Source of the DNA: Candidatus Binatia bacterium | GTDB lineage: Bacteria; Desulfobacterota; Binatia; Bin18 | Length of the DNA stretch: 64,000 nucleotides | Assembly: GCA_022826945.1 (NCBI GenBank) | Contig: JAJDTY010000050.1 | Location: 49,480 to 113,479, forward strand | Reading direction: 5' to 3' | Part shown: positions 18,532 to 28,206 of the stretch, piece after piece | Position numbering within the stretch: position 1 is the first letter of the stretch | Layout of the letters: each line of letters starts with the position of its first letter | Position numbers and translations under genes: made by a program | The notes under the pieces: model-generated | The model's input: only the letters and a program-made list of their open reading frames with translations | Databases searched by the model: none | What the model was told of the DNA's origin: nothing

Positions 18532-19800
18532 TTATTCCTCGTCCGTACGCTCGGCCGTCGGGGCCGGCTCAGCGGCCGCAGCCTGCAACCGCATCCCCGG
18601 CAGCGCGGCCGGCAGAGAGCTAGTCACGACTTGGTCGCCGTCCTGCAGGCCGGCGCGAATCAGCACCGAGTCCCGCCGCCTGAGCGCAACCTCTACCTGC
18701 CGAATTTCCAATTCTCCCTGCGCGTTATACACCCACACGCGCTCTTCCTCGCGCAGGCTGCTCCGCGGCAGGACGATCGTCTGGGGCAGGGTTGGACCGA
18801 GAATCTCCACTCTGACGTACTCTCCGAGCAGGAGAGACGAACGGTGCCTCTCACCGTGCTTCAGGCCGAGCGGGTCCGGGACGAGAACCAGCACCCGGGC
18901 CATACGGCCGTTTTCGGTCACGTCACCAAGTAGACGCTCGACCCAGCCCATCCACTGGACGGACGCTCCGTTTCCGAGATCGCGCAGAATACGGACGGCA
19001 GAGCCTCTTACCTCGACACCCGAGAGGCCATCAGACGGCTGTGATTGGACCGCGTCCGGGAATTCCACCCAGCCGAGTTGATTCAGCGGCACGCTCACTT
19101 CGACCCGAAACGCATCGGTACACACCAGGGTTGCAACCGCACTCCGCGCGTTGACCAGTTGCCCGATTTCAACCGTCTCCTTCAACACCAGGGCGTTGCA
19201 CGGCGCCGAGACCACGGTTCGGCTCAGGTCCAGTTCGGCCTGCGCCAAGCGACTCTTGGCAGCGTCCACCGCGGCACGCTTCTCTTTGAGATGCGGCTGG
19301 CGCAGCGCCAAGAGCCGCCCCATCTCACTGGTCTCGATGGACGACTCCAGCAGGTCCCATTCCTGGTGGGCAACGACCTGATTCCCTTGTTCGACTTGCA
19401 ACTCAAATTCCGCTCGCGCCAGATTACCCCGCTCGGTATCGACCGCCAGACGATAATCCTGCGGGTCAATTTTGAGTAACACCTCGCCCGCCCGGATCAG
19501 GCCGCCGTCGATCAGATCGTCATGATGGGCAATGACATAGCCCTCGACCCGGGGGAAGAGGGTCAGTTCCCGGTGAGCCCGAACGGTGCCATACGCCTGC
19601 AATACAGCTTGCTCATCCTGGGCGTGAACGGTAATCACCTCAACCAGCGTGGGCTCGGCCTCGAGATCAACTCTGGGGACCGGAGGTCGGCTTGCAATCA
19701 GCGCGCGGGCACCCAATATGCCGGCAATGAGAATGAGCAGCGGCAGTCCAAGTCGGAACAGACGAGTCGCCCACGATTTTCCCCCTGCGGCCCGCATCAC
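18532..19800 (-). CDS. RND efflux periplasmic adaptor (membrane fusion protein)
   Basis: The 422-residue protein has an N-terminal anchor (LFRLGLPLLILIAGILG), a biotinyl-lipoyl half (GTVRAHRELTLFPRVEGYVIAHHDDLIDGGLI near residue 75), a helical hairpin (about 135-190) and the returning lipoyl half (VVSAPCNALVLKETVEIGQLV). A beta-barrel domain follows. It joins the inner-membrane RND permease to the outer-membrane channel. It overlaps the upstream channel gene by four bases, so translation is coupled. Confidence 0.92.
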   Translation of the reverse strand: MMRAAGGKSWATRLFRLGLPLLILIAGILGARALIASRPPVPRVDLEAEPTLVEVITVHAQDEQAVLQAYGTVRAHRELTLFPRVEGYVIAHHDDLIDGGLIRAGEVLLKIDPQDYRLAVDTERGNLARAEFELQVEQGNQVVAHQEWDLLESSIETSEMGRLLALRQPHLKEKRAAVDAAKSRLAQAELDLSRTVVSAPCNALVLKETVEIGQLVNARSAVATLVCTDAFRVEVSVPLNQLGWVEFPDAVQSQPSDGLSGVEVRGSAVRILRDLGNGASVQWMGWVERLLGDVTENGRMARVLVLVPDPLGLKHGERHRSSLLLGEYVRVEILGPTLPQTIVLPRSSLREEERVWVYNAQGELEIRQVEVALRRRDSVLIRAGLQDGDQVVTSSLPAALPGMRLQAAAAEPAPTAERTDEE

Positions 19801-21305
19801 AACCGTCCTCCCGAGAGAGTGGGCGGGTCAGGAGAGGCGGCCAGCCGGATGGCGTTCGGCGCTTCTAAGGCCTCCGTCCACTTGCCGCCTAAGGCTCGGT
19901 AGAGTTCGGCCCGGCGACTCAGCAGGGTTTTTCGTTCGCTAATCACCCGGCGCTGAAGAGCCTGGAGCGATTGTACCGCCACGAGCACATTCAGATAATC
20001 AATAAGGCCGTGGGTATAGCGCGAGCGGGAGACATCCAGCGTTGACTGGGCAAGAGTCATCTGCCGCTCAAGATTGCGCAGGAGCTCTCGTTGCTGACGT
20101 TCCTGAATCAAGGCGTCTTCAATCTCACGCAGGGCGTTCAGATACGTCTGCCCAAAACGGTCGAGCAATTCCTGGACTCGCGCCTTTTGCCGGACCACCT
20201 CGTTCCGGCGGCGGCCGCCATCAACCAACGGCGTGAGCATATCACCGATCAGCGAACCGATTTCTTGACGAAAGAAGGTGTCCCAGCTCCGTGCGCTGAA
20301 CTCGTAGGACAACTGCAATACCAGGCGAGGCAAGCGTTCGGCCACTGCCGCGGCAACCCGATAGTCCGCGGATTGGAGTCGGAGCTGGGCGGCCTGCAAA
20401 TCCGGACGGGACGCAAGCAGCAGGGCCGGAGAAACCAGTTGCGGAAACGGCGGCAGCTCGGGTAGCACCCGGCCGGGCACCAACTCGTCAAGCGAGCCCG
20501 GCACGCGGCCGAGGAGGACCGCAAGCTGGTTAAGGGCCGTCTCCAGAAACGATTGGACAACCGGCACCTGAGCTTGGGTGTCGGCCAACTGCTGTCGTTG
20601 CTGTAACACATTCACGGCCGAGCCGGTCCCAACACTGAAGCGGAGTTCGGTCAGGTTGAGCAGGGTCTGGCTCACCTGAATCTGCTCCCGCAGCACATCC
20701 AAGAGGGCGTATTGCTCCTGACAGGTGAGCCAGACATTCACCACCGCGCCCGTGAGCAGCAGGGCCGTGGCTTCCACATCCTGACGCGAAGCGACCGATT
20801 CAAGCCGGGCGGCAGTCCGCTGGGATGCAATCCGCTTCCAAAGATCAATTTCATACGCGAGACCCGTGGCCACAAAATAACGGTCCGGATTCGCCGTACG
20901 TCTAAGGCGGTTGCCGTGCAGGTCCATCGCTTCTCGGTCAACAGTATGGAGGCGGGAGGCTCCCGTGCGGAAATCGAACTGGGGCACCTGCTCGGCCCCC
21001 GCGATTCGAGCCAGGGCCTGGGCTTGTGCGAGCCGGGACCAAGCCTGCCTCAACTCGAAATTCTCGGTAAAGACACTCTCCATTGCCGTGTTCAGCCGAG
21101 GGTCGTTAAACTCCCGCCACCACTGACCCAGAGATCGCTCGCCTGTCGTCCCATGATGATACGCCTGCGGGATGGCAACGGTCGGCTGCTCAAGAGAACG
21201 CACCGAGTACGGGTTACAGCCGGCGATGACAAGTAAGAACAGGACAGAAGACGGCACTATCCGTCGGAAATGCGTTCGTTCGAGAATGGGCTGTTGGCGT
21301 ACCAT
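19797..21305 (-). CDS. Outer-membrane efflux lipoprotein (NodT/OprM family)
   Basis: The 502-residue protein starts with a lipoprotein-type signal (VLFLLVIAGCNPYS, lipid Cys near residue 29) and has two OEP repeats (TAMESVFTENFELRQAWSRLAQAQALARIAGAEQVPQ near 80 and later ALREIEDALIQERQQ). The trimeric TolC-like channel completes the pump. It is the first gene of the RND operon, and the promoter should lie in the A+T-rich stretch between 21306 and 21380. Confidence 0.9.
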   Translation of the reverse strand: MVRQQPILERTHFRRIVPSSVLFLLVIAGCNPYSVRSLEQPTVAIPQAYHHGTTGERSLGQWWREFNDPRLNTAMESVFTENFELRQAWSRLAQAQALARIAGAEQVPQFDFRTGASRLHTVDREAMDLHGNRLRRTANPDRYFVATGLAYEIDLWKRIASQRTAARLESVASRQDVEATALLLTGAVVNVWLTCQEQYALLDVLREQIQVSQTLLNLTELRFSVGTGSAVNVLQQRQQLADTQAQVPVVQSFLETALNQLAVLLGRVPGSLDELVPGRVLPELPPFPQLVSPALLLASRPDLQAAQLRLQSADYRVAAAVAERLPRLVLQLSYEFSARSWDTFFRQEIGSLIGDMLTPLVDGGRRRNEVVRQKARVQELLDRFGQTYLNALREIEDALIQERQQRELLRNLERQMTLAQSTLDVSRSRYTHGLIDYLNVLVAVQSLQALQRRVISERKTLLSRRAELYRALGGKWTEALEAPNAIRLAASPDPPTLSGGRL

Positions 21306-21496
21306 AAGCAGGGCGATCTTTCACCTTCTGCTGCTATTTTATCGTTTTATTATACGTGCAATCCAGGGTTTGCATCAGGGGACACCAGACGGGCGGCGCG
21401 CACCCGTTTGGCCGGGCCTTTGCATTGCCTCTTCCTGACAGACTTGATAGGGGACGAAGTTCAACAGGCGATCGCCTGTGGGGAGCAGAATACCGC

Positions 21497-21964
21497 ATGG
21501 TCAAAACCACCTATTTCGAAGAGTACGAGGTTGGTGCGTCTCGCGAGACCTTAGGCCGGACGATTACCGAAAGCGACATTGTCACCCATGCCGGACAAAC
21601 CGGAGACTTTTTCCCACATCATGTCGACGCCGAGTGGTCCAGGAGCAATGAGTTTGGCCAACGCATTGCCCACGGTACGCTGATTCTCAGCATTGGTGCC
21701 GGAATGACGGCCACGGAGATCAATCCGGTCTCGTTTTCTTATGGCTACGACCGCGTCCGTTTTATCCGCCCGGTTTTTATTGGCGATACGATCCATGTCC
21801 GTCTCACGGTCAAGGACAAGCGCGATTATCCCCGGCGGACAACTCACGGAGTGCTCGTTGACCTGCTCGAAGTCATTAACCAGGACGGCCATGTCGTGCT
21901 GGCGTGCGAGCATCTGTCCCTGGTAGAGCGACAGACACCGGCAGAGAGGGTCACACACACATAG
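21497..21964 (+). CDS. MaoC-like hot-dog dehydratase
   Basis: The 155-residue protein is a single MaoC/R-hydratase hot-dog fold: [38 protein letters not shown], then [14 protein letters not shown]. The catalytic Asp ([10 protein letters not shown]) and His of the hydratase 2 motif are visible, so it probably hydrates an enoyl-CoA. The ATG at 21497 gives family length; the longer frame from 21356 is non-homologous. It precedes an oxidoreductase gene by 14 bp on the same strand. Confidence 0.83.
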   Translation: MVKTTYFEEYEVGASRETLGRTITESDIVTHAGQTGDFFPHHVDAEWSRSNEFGQRIAHGTLILSIGAGMTATEINPVSFSYGYDRVRFIRPVFIGDTIHVRLTVKDKRDYPRRTTHGVLVDLLEVINQDGHVVLACEHLSLVERQTPAERVTHT

Positions 21965-21978
21965 TCCAAGGAGTTCGC

Positions 21979-22920
21979 ATGGAATCTATTCGCGCAGTCG
22001 TGGTCGATCCTGACACGGAAAAACGCCTGACTATCCAGAACGTCGATTCTCCTTCCCCGCTTTCGTCCGAAGCGGTCATCCGAGTCAAAGCTGTTTCTCT
22101 GAATCTTGGTGAGGTCCGGTTTTCCATGAATGCCGAGGCCGGATGGCGACCGGGCTGGGATTTAGCTGGAGTCGTTGAGCAGGCTGCGGCTGATGGCTCC
22201 GGCCCTCCGGTTGGAGCCCGCGTAGTCGGCTTCGTCCCATCAGGCGCATGGGCGGAGCAGGTTGCCGTGCCGACTCATGCCTTAGCAGTTGTACCGGAGG
22301 TGGTTTCTTTTGCTCAAGCTTCCACGTTACCGGTTGCAGGCCTCACCGCACTGTATTCGCTTGAGCGTAACGGTTCACTCCTCGGCCAGTCCGTATTGAT
22401 TACTGGTGCTTCTGGCGGTGTGGGCCATCTGGGCTGTACGCTGGCTCGACACATGGGCGCACACGTCGTTGCTTCAGTCCGCCGTCCAGAGCGCGCGCAA
22501 CACGCGCGTGACGCGGGTGCACATGAGGTTGTGGTTGGAGAAGACATCGCAGGCGCGGCCGCGTTTGGCCCCTATCACATGATCGTTGAATCGGTTGGCA
22601 GTGAAACACTGACGAAAGCCTTATCTATGCTCGGCCCAGATGGTATGTGCGTTACCTGTGGAGTGTCCGCGGGAGCAGAGGTGACCCTGAACGCGCGCGA
22701 CTTTTTTCGTATTGGTGGAGCCAAGCTGTACGGCTTTATTCTGTTTCACGAGGTGAAAGCCCATCCAGCGTCAGTAGGCTTATCTCGACTGGCCCAACTG
22801 GTCGCCGATGGCACCCTCACACCACAGATTGGGGTAGAAGCGCCCTGGGCTAGTATTGCTGACGTGGCTCAACGATTTTTCAATCGAGAAATTGCTGGCA
22901 AGGCGGTACTGCTGTTGTAG
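21979..22920 (+). CDS. Quinone oxidoreductase/MDR-type NADPH oxidoreductase
   Basis: The 313-residue protein has the GroES-like fold and a Rossmann domain (VLITGASGGVGHLGCTLARHMGA near residue 140) and lacks the zinc ligands of alcohol dehydrogenase, as in quinone oxidoreductases. CAAGGAG precedes the ATG at 21979, and the start suits MESIRAVVVD. It sits between the MaoC-like and luciferase-like genes in one likely transcript. Confidence 0.85.
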   Translation: MESIRAVVVDPDTEKRLTIQNVDSPSPLSSEAVIRVKAVSLNLGEVRFSMNAEAGWRPGWDLAGVVEQAAADGSGPPVGARVVGFVPSGAWAEQVAVPTHALAVVPEVVSFAQASTLPVAGLTALYSLERNGSLLGQSVLITGASGGVGHLGCTLARHMGAHVVASVRRPERAQHARDAGAHEVVVGEDIAGAAAFGPYHMIVESVGSETLTKALSMLGPDGMCVTCGVSAGAEVTLNARDFFRIGGAKLYGFILFHEVKAHPASVGLSRLAQLVADGTLTPQIGVEAPWASIADVAQRFFNREIAGKAVLLL

Positions 22921-22984
22921 ATTCGACAGCGATTTATACGGAGTTAATCCTACACAGGCCGACACGAAGGAAGGACACAAGTCC

Positions 22985-23959
22985 ATGCAATTCGGCGTCT
23001 TTTATCAGTTACCCTGCGCTCCAGGGCAGTCCGTTCCGCAACGCTATCGGGAGACGTTCGAGCAGATTGTCTACGCGGACCAGTTAGGTTTCGACTCTGC
23101 GTGGCTGGCCGAGGCCCATTTTGACGCCGGCTTTTCCACCATGCCGGCTCCGCTGGTTGTTGCCGCGGCCCTCTCGGGGCGCACCGAGCGTATCCGCCTC
23201 GGCATTGGGGTCAGCCAACTCCCGCTCCATAATCCGGTCAGCGTGGCCGAAGAAGCGGCAACGGTTGATATTGTCACCGGCGGAAGGCTGGACTTTGGCC
23301 TGGGGCGGGGGACGTGGAATCACAATTTCGACGGTTTTGGCATTCCCTGGGAGGAACGCACGACCCGACTGGAGGAAGCGATTGATATCCTGGAACACGC
23401 CTGGACCAATGCCCCGCTCACCTACCACGGTCGGCACTATCAGTTCGAGTCAATCAACGTCGTGCCCAAGCCGCTTCAGCAGCCTGGCCCGCCGCTGCAT
23501 ATTGCCGCCAACAGTCCGAGTACAGCAGAGTTTGCCGGGCGGCGTGGCTTACGCCTGTTGATGGCCGCTCCCATTCACCCCTGGCCGGATGATTTCCTGA
23601 CCCATCTCGGGCTGTACCGCGATTCGGCGGCCAAATCGGCCTCAGAAAATGCGCAGGTGTCAGCCGTGTTCTTTGTTTTCCCGGCTCGGGACCGGGCCAC
23701 GGTGCGCAGGCAGATGGCCGACAGCTTTGCCCGTCACCCCATAGGCCAGCGCACCTCGTATGAGACCGCGGAAGAGAAGATGGCCATATTCGGTAGCCCG
23801 CAGGAATGCATCGACCGGATTGCAGAGGTGCAGCGACGGGCCAAGCTGGATTCCCTGATCTGTTCCTTCAATCCCGGCGGAACCGTTCTCCATGAACACG
23901 TGAAAGTGGCGATGCAGCGCCTTGCGGAAGAGGTGCTGCCGAGCGTACGTGACCTGTAG
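22985..23959 (+). CDS. Luciferase-like monooxygenase (LLM class)
   Basis: This 324-residue luciferase-fold protein has MQFGVFYQLPC at the start, DQLGFDSAWLAEAHFDAGF (near residue 40), IRLGIGVSQLPLHNPV, and RLDFGLGRGTWNHNFDGFGI (near 105). It is of the alkanal/bacterial-luciferase kind in its N-terminal half, likely FMN-dependent. A good ribosome-binding site (GAAGGAAGGA) lies before the ATG at 22985. Substrate unknown. Its closest relative in the window is the one at 31880. Confidence 0.87.
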   Translation: MQFGVFYQLPCAPGQSVPQRYRETFEQIVYADQLGFDSAWLAEAHFDAGFSTMPAPLVVAAALSGRTERIRLGIGVSQLPLHNPVSVAEEAATVDIVTGGRLDFGLGRGTWNHNFDGFGIPWEERTTRLEEAIDILEHAWTNAPLTYHGRHYQFESINVVPKPLQQPGPPLHIAANSPSTAEFAGRRGLRLLMAAPIHPWPDDFLTHLGLYRDSAAKSASENAQVSAVFFVFPARDRATVRRQMADSFARHPIGQRTSYETAEEKMAIFGSPQECIDRIAEVQRRAKLDSLICSFNPGGTVLHEHVKVAMQRLAEEVLPSVRDL

Positions 23960-23963
23960 CGTC

Positions 23964-24659
23964 TCATCGGCTGGCGCTTTGCTCAACCGCTCGGCCCACA
24001 AATATGATCGAAGCGGGCTTGCCCGTCTTCGGATGGACCGGCTCACGGCATTCCAGGATAGTGAAACCGCTGTCGCGTAGGAGTCGAAGCCATGACTCCA
24101 CAGTACGGAAATACCAAGGGGCCGGTTCGGTGAATTCCGGTCCGAATCCATCCCACGAGCCGGGCCGCCAGCTGTCACTATAGGGCCGGTCGCCGCACGC
24201 TATGACAGGGTGCAGGGTCTGGATGACCACATAGCCCTGGGTCCGTACATAGCGCGGCAGGGCGTGAAGCAGCTGCTCCACCGAGGCTTTTCCCAGTAAT
24301 GAAAAATTACAGATAATCGCGTCGAACCGGTCTGCCCCAAACCGACCGGCGGCCATATCCTCGTAGGAACAGACCTGAAACCGTCCCCCACCGAGCCGCT
24401 GCGCTTCCGCTATCAGTCCGGACACAACGTCAATACCGAAAACCTCGATTCCACAGCTCGCCAGAGCACGCGCCAGCCAGCCTTCCCCGCAGCCAACATC
24501 AAGCACACGGCGCGGCGCCAGGCTCGTAACGGCTTGGACTATGGCCTGATTGGTGGCCAGCGTCCGACTCTCAATTTCCTCATTCTGGACGGCTTTCGTC
24601 CAGGGGCGGGCGTTCGTATGCCACGAAGTCACGATCTGTTTGTCGCTGAATTCCGGCAT
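23964..24659 (-). CDS. Class I SAM-dependent methyltransferase
   Basis: The 231-residue protein has SAM motif I (RRVLDVGCGEGWLARALA near residue 51), an acidic end of the second strand (VFGIDVVSGLIAEAQRL) and motif IV region (FDAIICNFSLLGKASVEQLLHALPRYV). The family is methyltransferase_11/UbiE-like, substrate not predictable. It ends 5 bp from the convergent luciferase-like gene. Confidence 0.85.
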   Translation of the reverse strand: MPEFSDKQIVTSWHTNARPWTKAVQNEEIESRTLATNQAIVQAVTSLAPRRVLDVGCGEGWLARALASCGIEVFGIDVVSGLIAEAQRLGGGRFQVCSYEDMAAGRFGADRFDAIICNFSLLGKASVEQLLHALPRYVRTQGYVVIQTLHPVIACGDRPYSDSWRPGSWDGFGPEFTEPAPWYFRTVESWLRLLRDSGFTILECREPVHPKTGKPASIIFVGRAVEQSASR

Positions 24660-24706
24660 TCATCTGCCAGGCAACAGCAGGGGCGAGGTCAGTCCTCCCC
24701 TGCCCG

Positions 24707-25123
24707 TTAGAAAGACTTCGGCATACCGTCCACTTTTGGTACATCTGGGTGCATCACATCCCACGGCTGGGCACTGGCCACATAAATATCCCGCTGGGGC
24801 TGATACCAGCTTGGGTCGTCGAGACTGCCCGCGTACAGCACCCTGAAGTCCGGTGCAGCCCCGTTGGTTAACAGGACGGGGGAGCCGCAGGAGGGGCAGA
24901 ACGAGCGGCCCATGGTGTGGCCGCGGTCGGCCGGCTTCTCATACCAGGCCAGCTCGCCCGTAAGGGAAAAATCAGATTTTTTGACGATGACCGCCGCAAA
25001 ATAGGCACTGCCGGTTGCGCGCTGACAGTCCCGGCAATGGCAGTTTCCCATATAGAGCGGTTCGGCCGCACAACTATAACGGACCGCACCACACGCACAG
25101 CCACCGGAAAATGGCGTCTTCAT
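24707..25123 (-). CDS. GFA family (glutathione-dependent formaldehyde-activating-like) zinc protein
   Basis: The 138-residue protein has the zinc-binding pattern of the CENP-V/GFA fold: GGCACGAVRYSC at the N-terminus, MGNCHCRDCQRATGSAY near residue 25, and FCPSCGSP near 80. The family includes S-(hydroxymethyl)glutathione synthase, but most members have unknown role. It stands in the minus-strand run before the methyltransferase gene. Confidence 0.88.
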   Translation of the reverse strand: MKTPFSGGCACGAVRYSCAAEPLYMGNCHCRDCQRATGSAYFAAVIVKKSDFSLTGELAWYEKPADRGHTMGRSFCPSCGSPVLLTNGAAPDFRVLYAGSLDDPSWYQPQRDIYVASAQPWDVMHPDVPKVDGMPKSF

Positions 25124-25177
25124 ATTCAGCCTCCTTCAGCCGTATCGAGAATAATATTCCAGAAGTAGAACTCCTTG

Positions 25178-26338
25178 TCAGGCCGCGACCGCAGGATGCA
25201 GCTCTTTCAGGCGCGGGTACACTTCCCGGGCAAAGAGCTGCATGCCCTTGACCGTTTCTTGGTGGTCGAGAAAGCCGGCCTGTCCCATCAGGAGGATGTG
25301 TCCAAAGCCGCCCACGTGTTCATAAAACTTGATAATTTGACGGTAGACGGAATCCGGGTTGCCGGCAAAGACCAGCCCGTGCTCCATAAAGCTCTCCAGC
25401 TTCGGGTTCTGGAACATCTTGAACACGCCCGAGGCCGGGCCTTTCATCGCGCCAGCCATCGCCTGTGGAGGATGATAGCCTGGCGGGCTGGTGAACTGGA
25501 ACGGCACCTTATTGGCCTCCACATACCACATCAGCTTGCGCGCTCCGGCATAGCCTTCCTCATCCGTCTCACCCGTGTACACCAGGGCGGCATAGGCAAA
25601 ACGATCCAGGCCGGCAGGGGGGAGGCCGAGTTCGGCCCGGCGCGTCCGATAGGCGTCAAACACCTGTTTCGACCCGTCGAAGCCGGTCAGAAAACAGGCC
25701 ACAACCGTGCCGCGCTCCCCAACCGCCTGCGCCGAGCCCGGACTGAGGGCTGTAATCCAGACGGGCGGGTGCGGCTCCTGATAAGGCCGGGGCCAGATGT
25801 TGACTTGGCGATGGTGAAAGTATTTACCCTCCCAGTTGAACGGCCCGTCGTGACGGGTCCAGGCTTTGAGGATCAAGTCATACGCTTCCCAAAAGCGCTC
25901 CATCATGCGCGTGGGCCGATGGTTACCGGCCGACATTTCATATGGCACGCCACGCACAAAGCCGACCTCCAGACGCCCGCGGGAGTAGACATCGACCATG
26001 GCCATCTCTTCTGCTACCCGTACGGGCTCGCGTCGGTTGGCAATCGGGTTACCGAGAATCAGCAAGCGGGCGGTTTTGGTTTCACGGGCGAGGATACCCA
26101 TGACGATAGGACCGCCTGGGTTGAGATTGGTCGCGGTCTGATGGTGCTCGTTCACCATGATATCGAGCCCCAACTCCTCGGCAATCAGCCATTCGTCGAT
26201 AAACCGATGATACAGGTCGGCCCCCAGTTTCGGATCGTAGTAGCGATTGGGGAGAGTGACGCGGATCGAGTCGTACTCTTTCGCATCGGGCAGCAGATGG
26301 TAGGCGTTTTCGCTGAAATGCCAGGCACGCATGAACAC
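25178..26338 (-). CDS. Luciferase-like monooxygenase (LLM class)
   Basis: The 386-residue luciferase-fold protein has IAEELGLDIMVNEHHQTATNLNPG near residue 52, LLILGNPIANRREPVRVAEE near 90, and RLEVGFVRGVPYEM near 120. The EHH motif is common in FMN-dependent LLM monooxygenases. It follows the alpha/beta hydrolase gene by 10 bp in the minus-strand arm of the catabolic region, which suggests it acts on the same substrate family. A start two codons later (MRAWHF) is also possible. Confidence 0.87.
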   Translation of the reverse strand: MFMRAWHFSENAYHLLPDAKEYDSIRVTLPNRYYDPKLGADLYHRFIDEWLIAEELGLDIMVNEHHQTATNLNPGGPIVMGILARETKTARLLILGNPIANRREPVRVAEEMAMVDVYSRGRLEVGFVRGVPYEMSAGNHRPTRMMERFWEAYDLILKAWTRHDGPFNWEGKYFHHRQVNIWPRPYQEPHPPVWITALSPGSAQAVGERGTVVACFLTGFDGSKQVFDAYRTRRAELGLPPAGLDRFAYAALVYTGETDEEGYAGARKLMWYVEANKVPFQFTSPPGYHPPQAMAGAMKGPASGVFKMFQNPKLESFMEHGLVFAGNPDSVYRQIIKFYEHVGGFGHILLMGQAGFLDHQETVKGMQLFAREVYPRLKELHPAVAA

Positions 26339-26348
26339 GGCTCCTTTT

Positions 26349-27140
26349 CTATGTTAAGACGATAAACGCACCGACTCGCTCGGCAACGGCCTCTGGCTGT
26401 TCCATGTGCGGCCAGTGTCCGGCCCGGTCAATAACGGCAAGTTGCGCACCGGGAATAGCGTCCCGATAGGCCGTTCCATAATATTCGGAAGTCACAAAAC
26501 GATCACTCGCCCCCCAGACGAGAAGCGTCGGAATAGCAATCCGGTGCAAACGCTGCCGCAATTTGGGATTATGAAAATACGGCTCCCAGGCGTAGAGAGC
26601 GGTTGCTTCCCGGTTGCGGGCAATCATGAGGAGTTCGTCGTCGGACAGGCTGGTGTAATCAACCGTGGTCTGGGCGGGGTCGTGGTATTGCAGCCGCGCG
26701 ACCTCTTCGGGCGGCAGGGCGAAAATATCCGGAATATCCCGTGTCTCCCGGTCACCGACCTTAATACCGAGCGGCGCGGCCAAGACCAGACGGCTGATGC
26801 GAGCCGTAGACCTGACCGCCATCTCGGCGGCTATCCAGCCACCGAGCGAGCAGCCGATGACAACCGTATCGCGGAGATCATATTCGTCGAGCAGATCGAG
26901 ATAGAGATAGGCCAAGTCATCCACCGTGTCGATATCGGCCACATCAGGCCCATGGCCAAAGCCGGGATGGGTCGGCAAAATCACCCGCCCCTGATTGGCC
27001 AACAGAGAAAAAAACGGAGCCTGAGGGAACGGTCCGTCTTCTCCGTGTAGCACGAGTATCGGACGGCCCTGTCCCTGCTCATAAACATCAATTTGTACGC
27101 CGTGCAGCGTCAACCGGCGCGACTGGATGGGAGGACTCAT
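26349..27140 (-). CDS. Alpha/beta hydrolase, meta-cleavage-product hydrolase-like
   Basis: The 263-residue protein has the alpha/beta-hydrolase triad: nucleophile Ser in VIGCSLGGWIAAE (near residue 97), Asp in LVWGASDRFV (near 209) and His in AGHWPHMEQPEAV (near 238). Its place in an extradiol dioxygenase operon suggests a C-C hydrolase on a ring-cleavage product (BphD/HsaD role), but sequence alone does not exclude an ordinary esterase. It is 10 bp from the luciferase-like gene. Confidence 0.85.
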   Translation of the reverse strand: MSPPIQSRRLTLHGVQIDVYEQGQGRPILVLHGEDGPFPQAPFFSLLANQGRVILPTHPGFGHGPDVADIDTVDDLAYLYLDLLDEYDLRDTVVIGCSLGGWIAAEMAVRSTARISRLVLAAPLGIKVGDRETRDIPDIFALPPEEVARLQYHDPAQTTVDYTSLSDDELLMIARNREATALYAWEPYFHNPKLRQRLHRIAIPTLLVWGASDRFVTSEYYGTAYRDAIPGAQLAVIDRAGHWPHMEQPEAVAERVGAFIVLT

Positions 27141-27211
27141 GGTTCACCTGTGTCTAGCAGAACTGTACGGTGATATAGGTTGCAACTCCACACCGCAATC
27201 GAGTCTTTTCT

Positions 27212-28177
27212 TCACACCGCAAACAGACGTTCGACATTACCGTGGAGTATCTGCTCCCGCTCGGTATCCGAGCAGGCCAGCTTCTCCACTAGTTCAATGG
27301 GCCGCTGCCAGGAGCCATAGGGATGGTCCGTGCCCAGCACGAGTTGCTGGGCTCCCATCATCGACAGGCACCATTCCAGCGGTTCCGGCTCATAGGCCAC
27401 CGTATCCATATACAGCTTTTTCAGAAACCGACTCGGCTCCTTCACCACGTCCTCCCCACCAAATGCTCCCAGCATGCCGTCCAGCCGCCCCATCAGATAC
27501 GGCACGGTTGCGCCAACGTGGGGGATGATGATCGGCGCCTGGGCATAGTCTGACAGCACCCCGGACAGGGCCAGACGCATGGCGGCCAGCGTGTTATCGA
27601 CCATAAACGCCAGCACCGGCACCGGCACCAAGTCCATCAAATAGCGCTGGTTCAAGGGAACAGTGGGATGAATGAAAATGGGCCGGCCGAGTTCGGCCAT
27701 ACGTGCGAAAACGGGACGGAACTCGGGAGAGTCGAGCGGTTTGTCGTTGATATTGGAATAGAGTTGAAGGCCCCGAAAGTTGAGTTCCGAGAGACAGCGG
27801 TCGAGTTCCCTGAGCGTCGCCTCGGGGTCCCCAAAGCCCAAAGTCGCATAGCCCCAGAAGCGGTCCGGGTGAGCGGCAATGAGTTCGGCCAGGAGATCGT
27901 TCGCAATCCGGGCCAACTCATCCGCCTGAGCACCCCCGACCCGGTCCGGGCCGGGCACGGCAAGACTCAAGATAGAGATGTCGAGACCTGCCTCATCCAT
28001 ATGCGCCAGCTTGGTCGGCATATCGTACAGGGGCGGCATCATCGGAATGGTCAGGCCCTGACAGCAGTGAAAGTGATACGTGCCGTCCACCAGCCGGGTG
28101 TAGGGGAAGTCGCTCCGTTTTTCGAGTGTGCGGGCGATGTGCTCGGACAAGAAATGGGTGTGAACATCGATTTTCAT
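27212..28177 (-). CDS. Amidohydrolase, ACMSD-like decarboxylase
   Basis: The 321-residue protein belongs to the amidohydrolase_2 (aminocarboxymuconate semialdehyde decarboxylase-like) family. Metal ligands visible are HTHF (residues 6-8 region, HxH), FIHPTV (near 174), IIPHVGA (near 222) and GTDHPYG (near 285). Such enzymes decarboxylate aromatic or muconate-type acids. It lies between the extradiol dioxygenase and the hydrolase genes, consistent with work on a ring-cleavage or ring-carboxyl intermediate. Confidence 0.87.
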   Translation of the reverse strand: MKIDVHTHFLSEHIARTLEKRSDFPYTRLVDGTYHFHCCQGLTIPMMPPLYDMPTKLAHMDEAGLDISILSLAVPGPDRVGGAQADELARIANDLLAELIAAHPDRFWGYATLGFGDPEATLRELDRCLSELNFRGLQLYSNINDKPLDSPEFRPVFARMAELGRPIFIHPTVPLNQRYLMDLVPVPVLAFMVDNTLAAMRLALSGVLSDYAQAPIIIPHVGATVPYLMGRLDGMLGAFGGEDVVKEPSRFLKKLYMDTVAYEPEPLEWCLSMMGAQQLVLGTDHPYGSWQRPIELVEKLACSDTEREQILHGNVERLFAV

Positions 28178-28206
28178 GCGCGCCCTCCTCTCTCTATACG
28201 CCAGCT

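Noticed and set aside
25175..26365. Frame of 396 residues on the plus strand opposite the LLM gene at 25178
   Set aside because: Antisense shadow of a clear luciferase-like gene; no ribosome-binding site and no family features.
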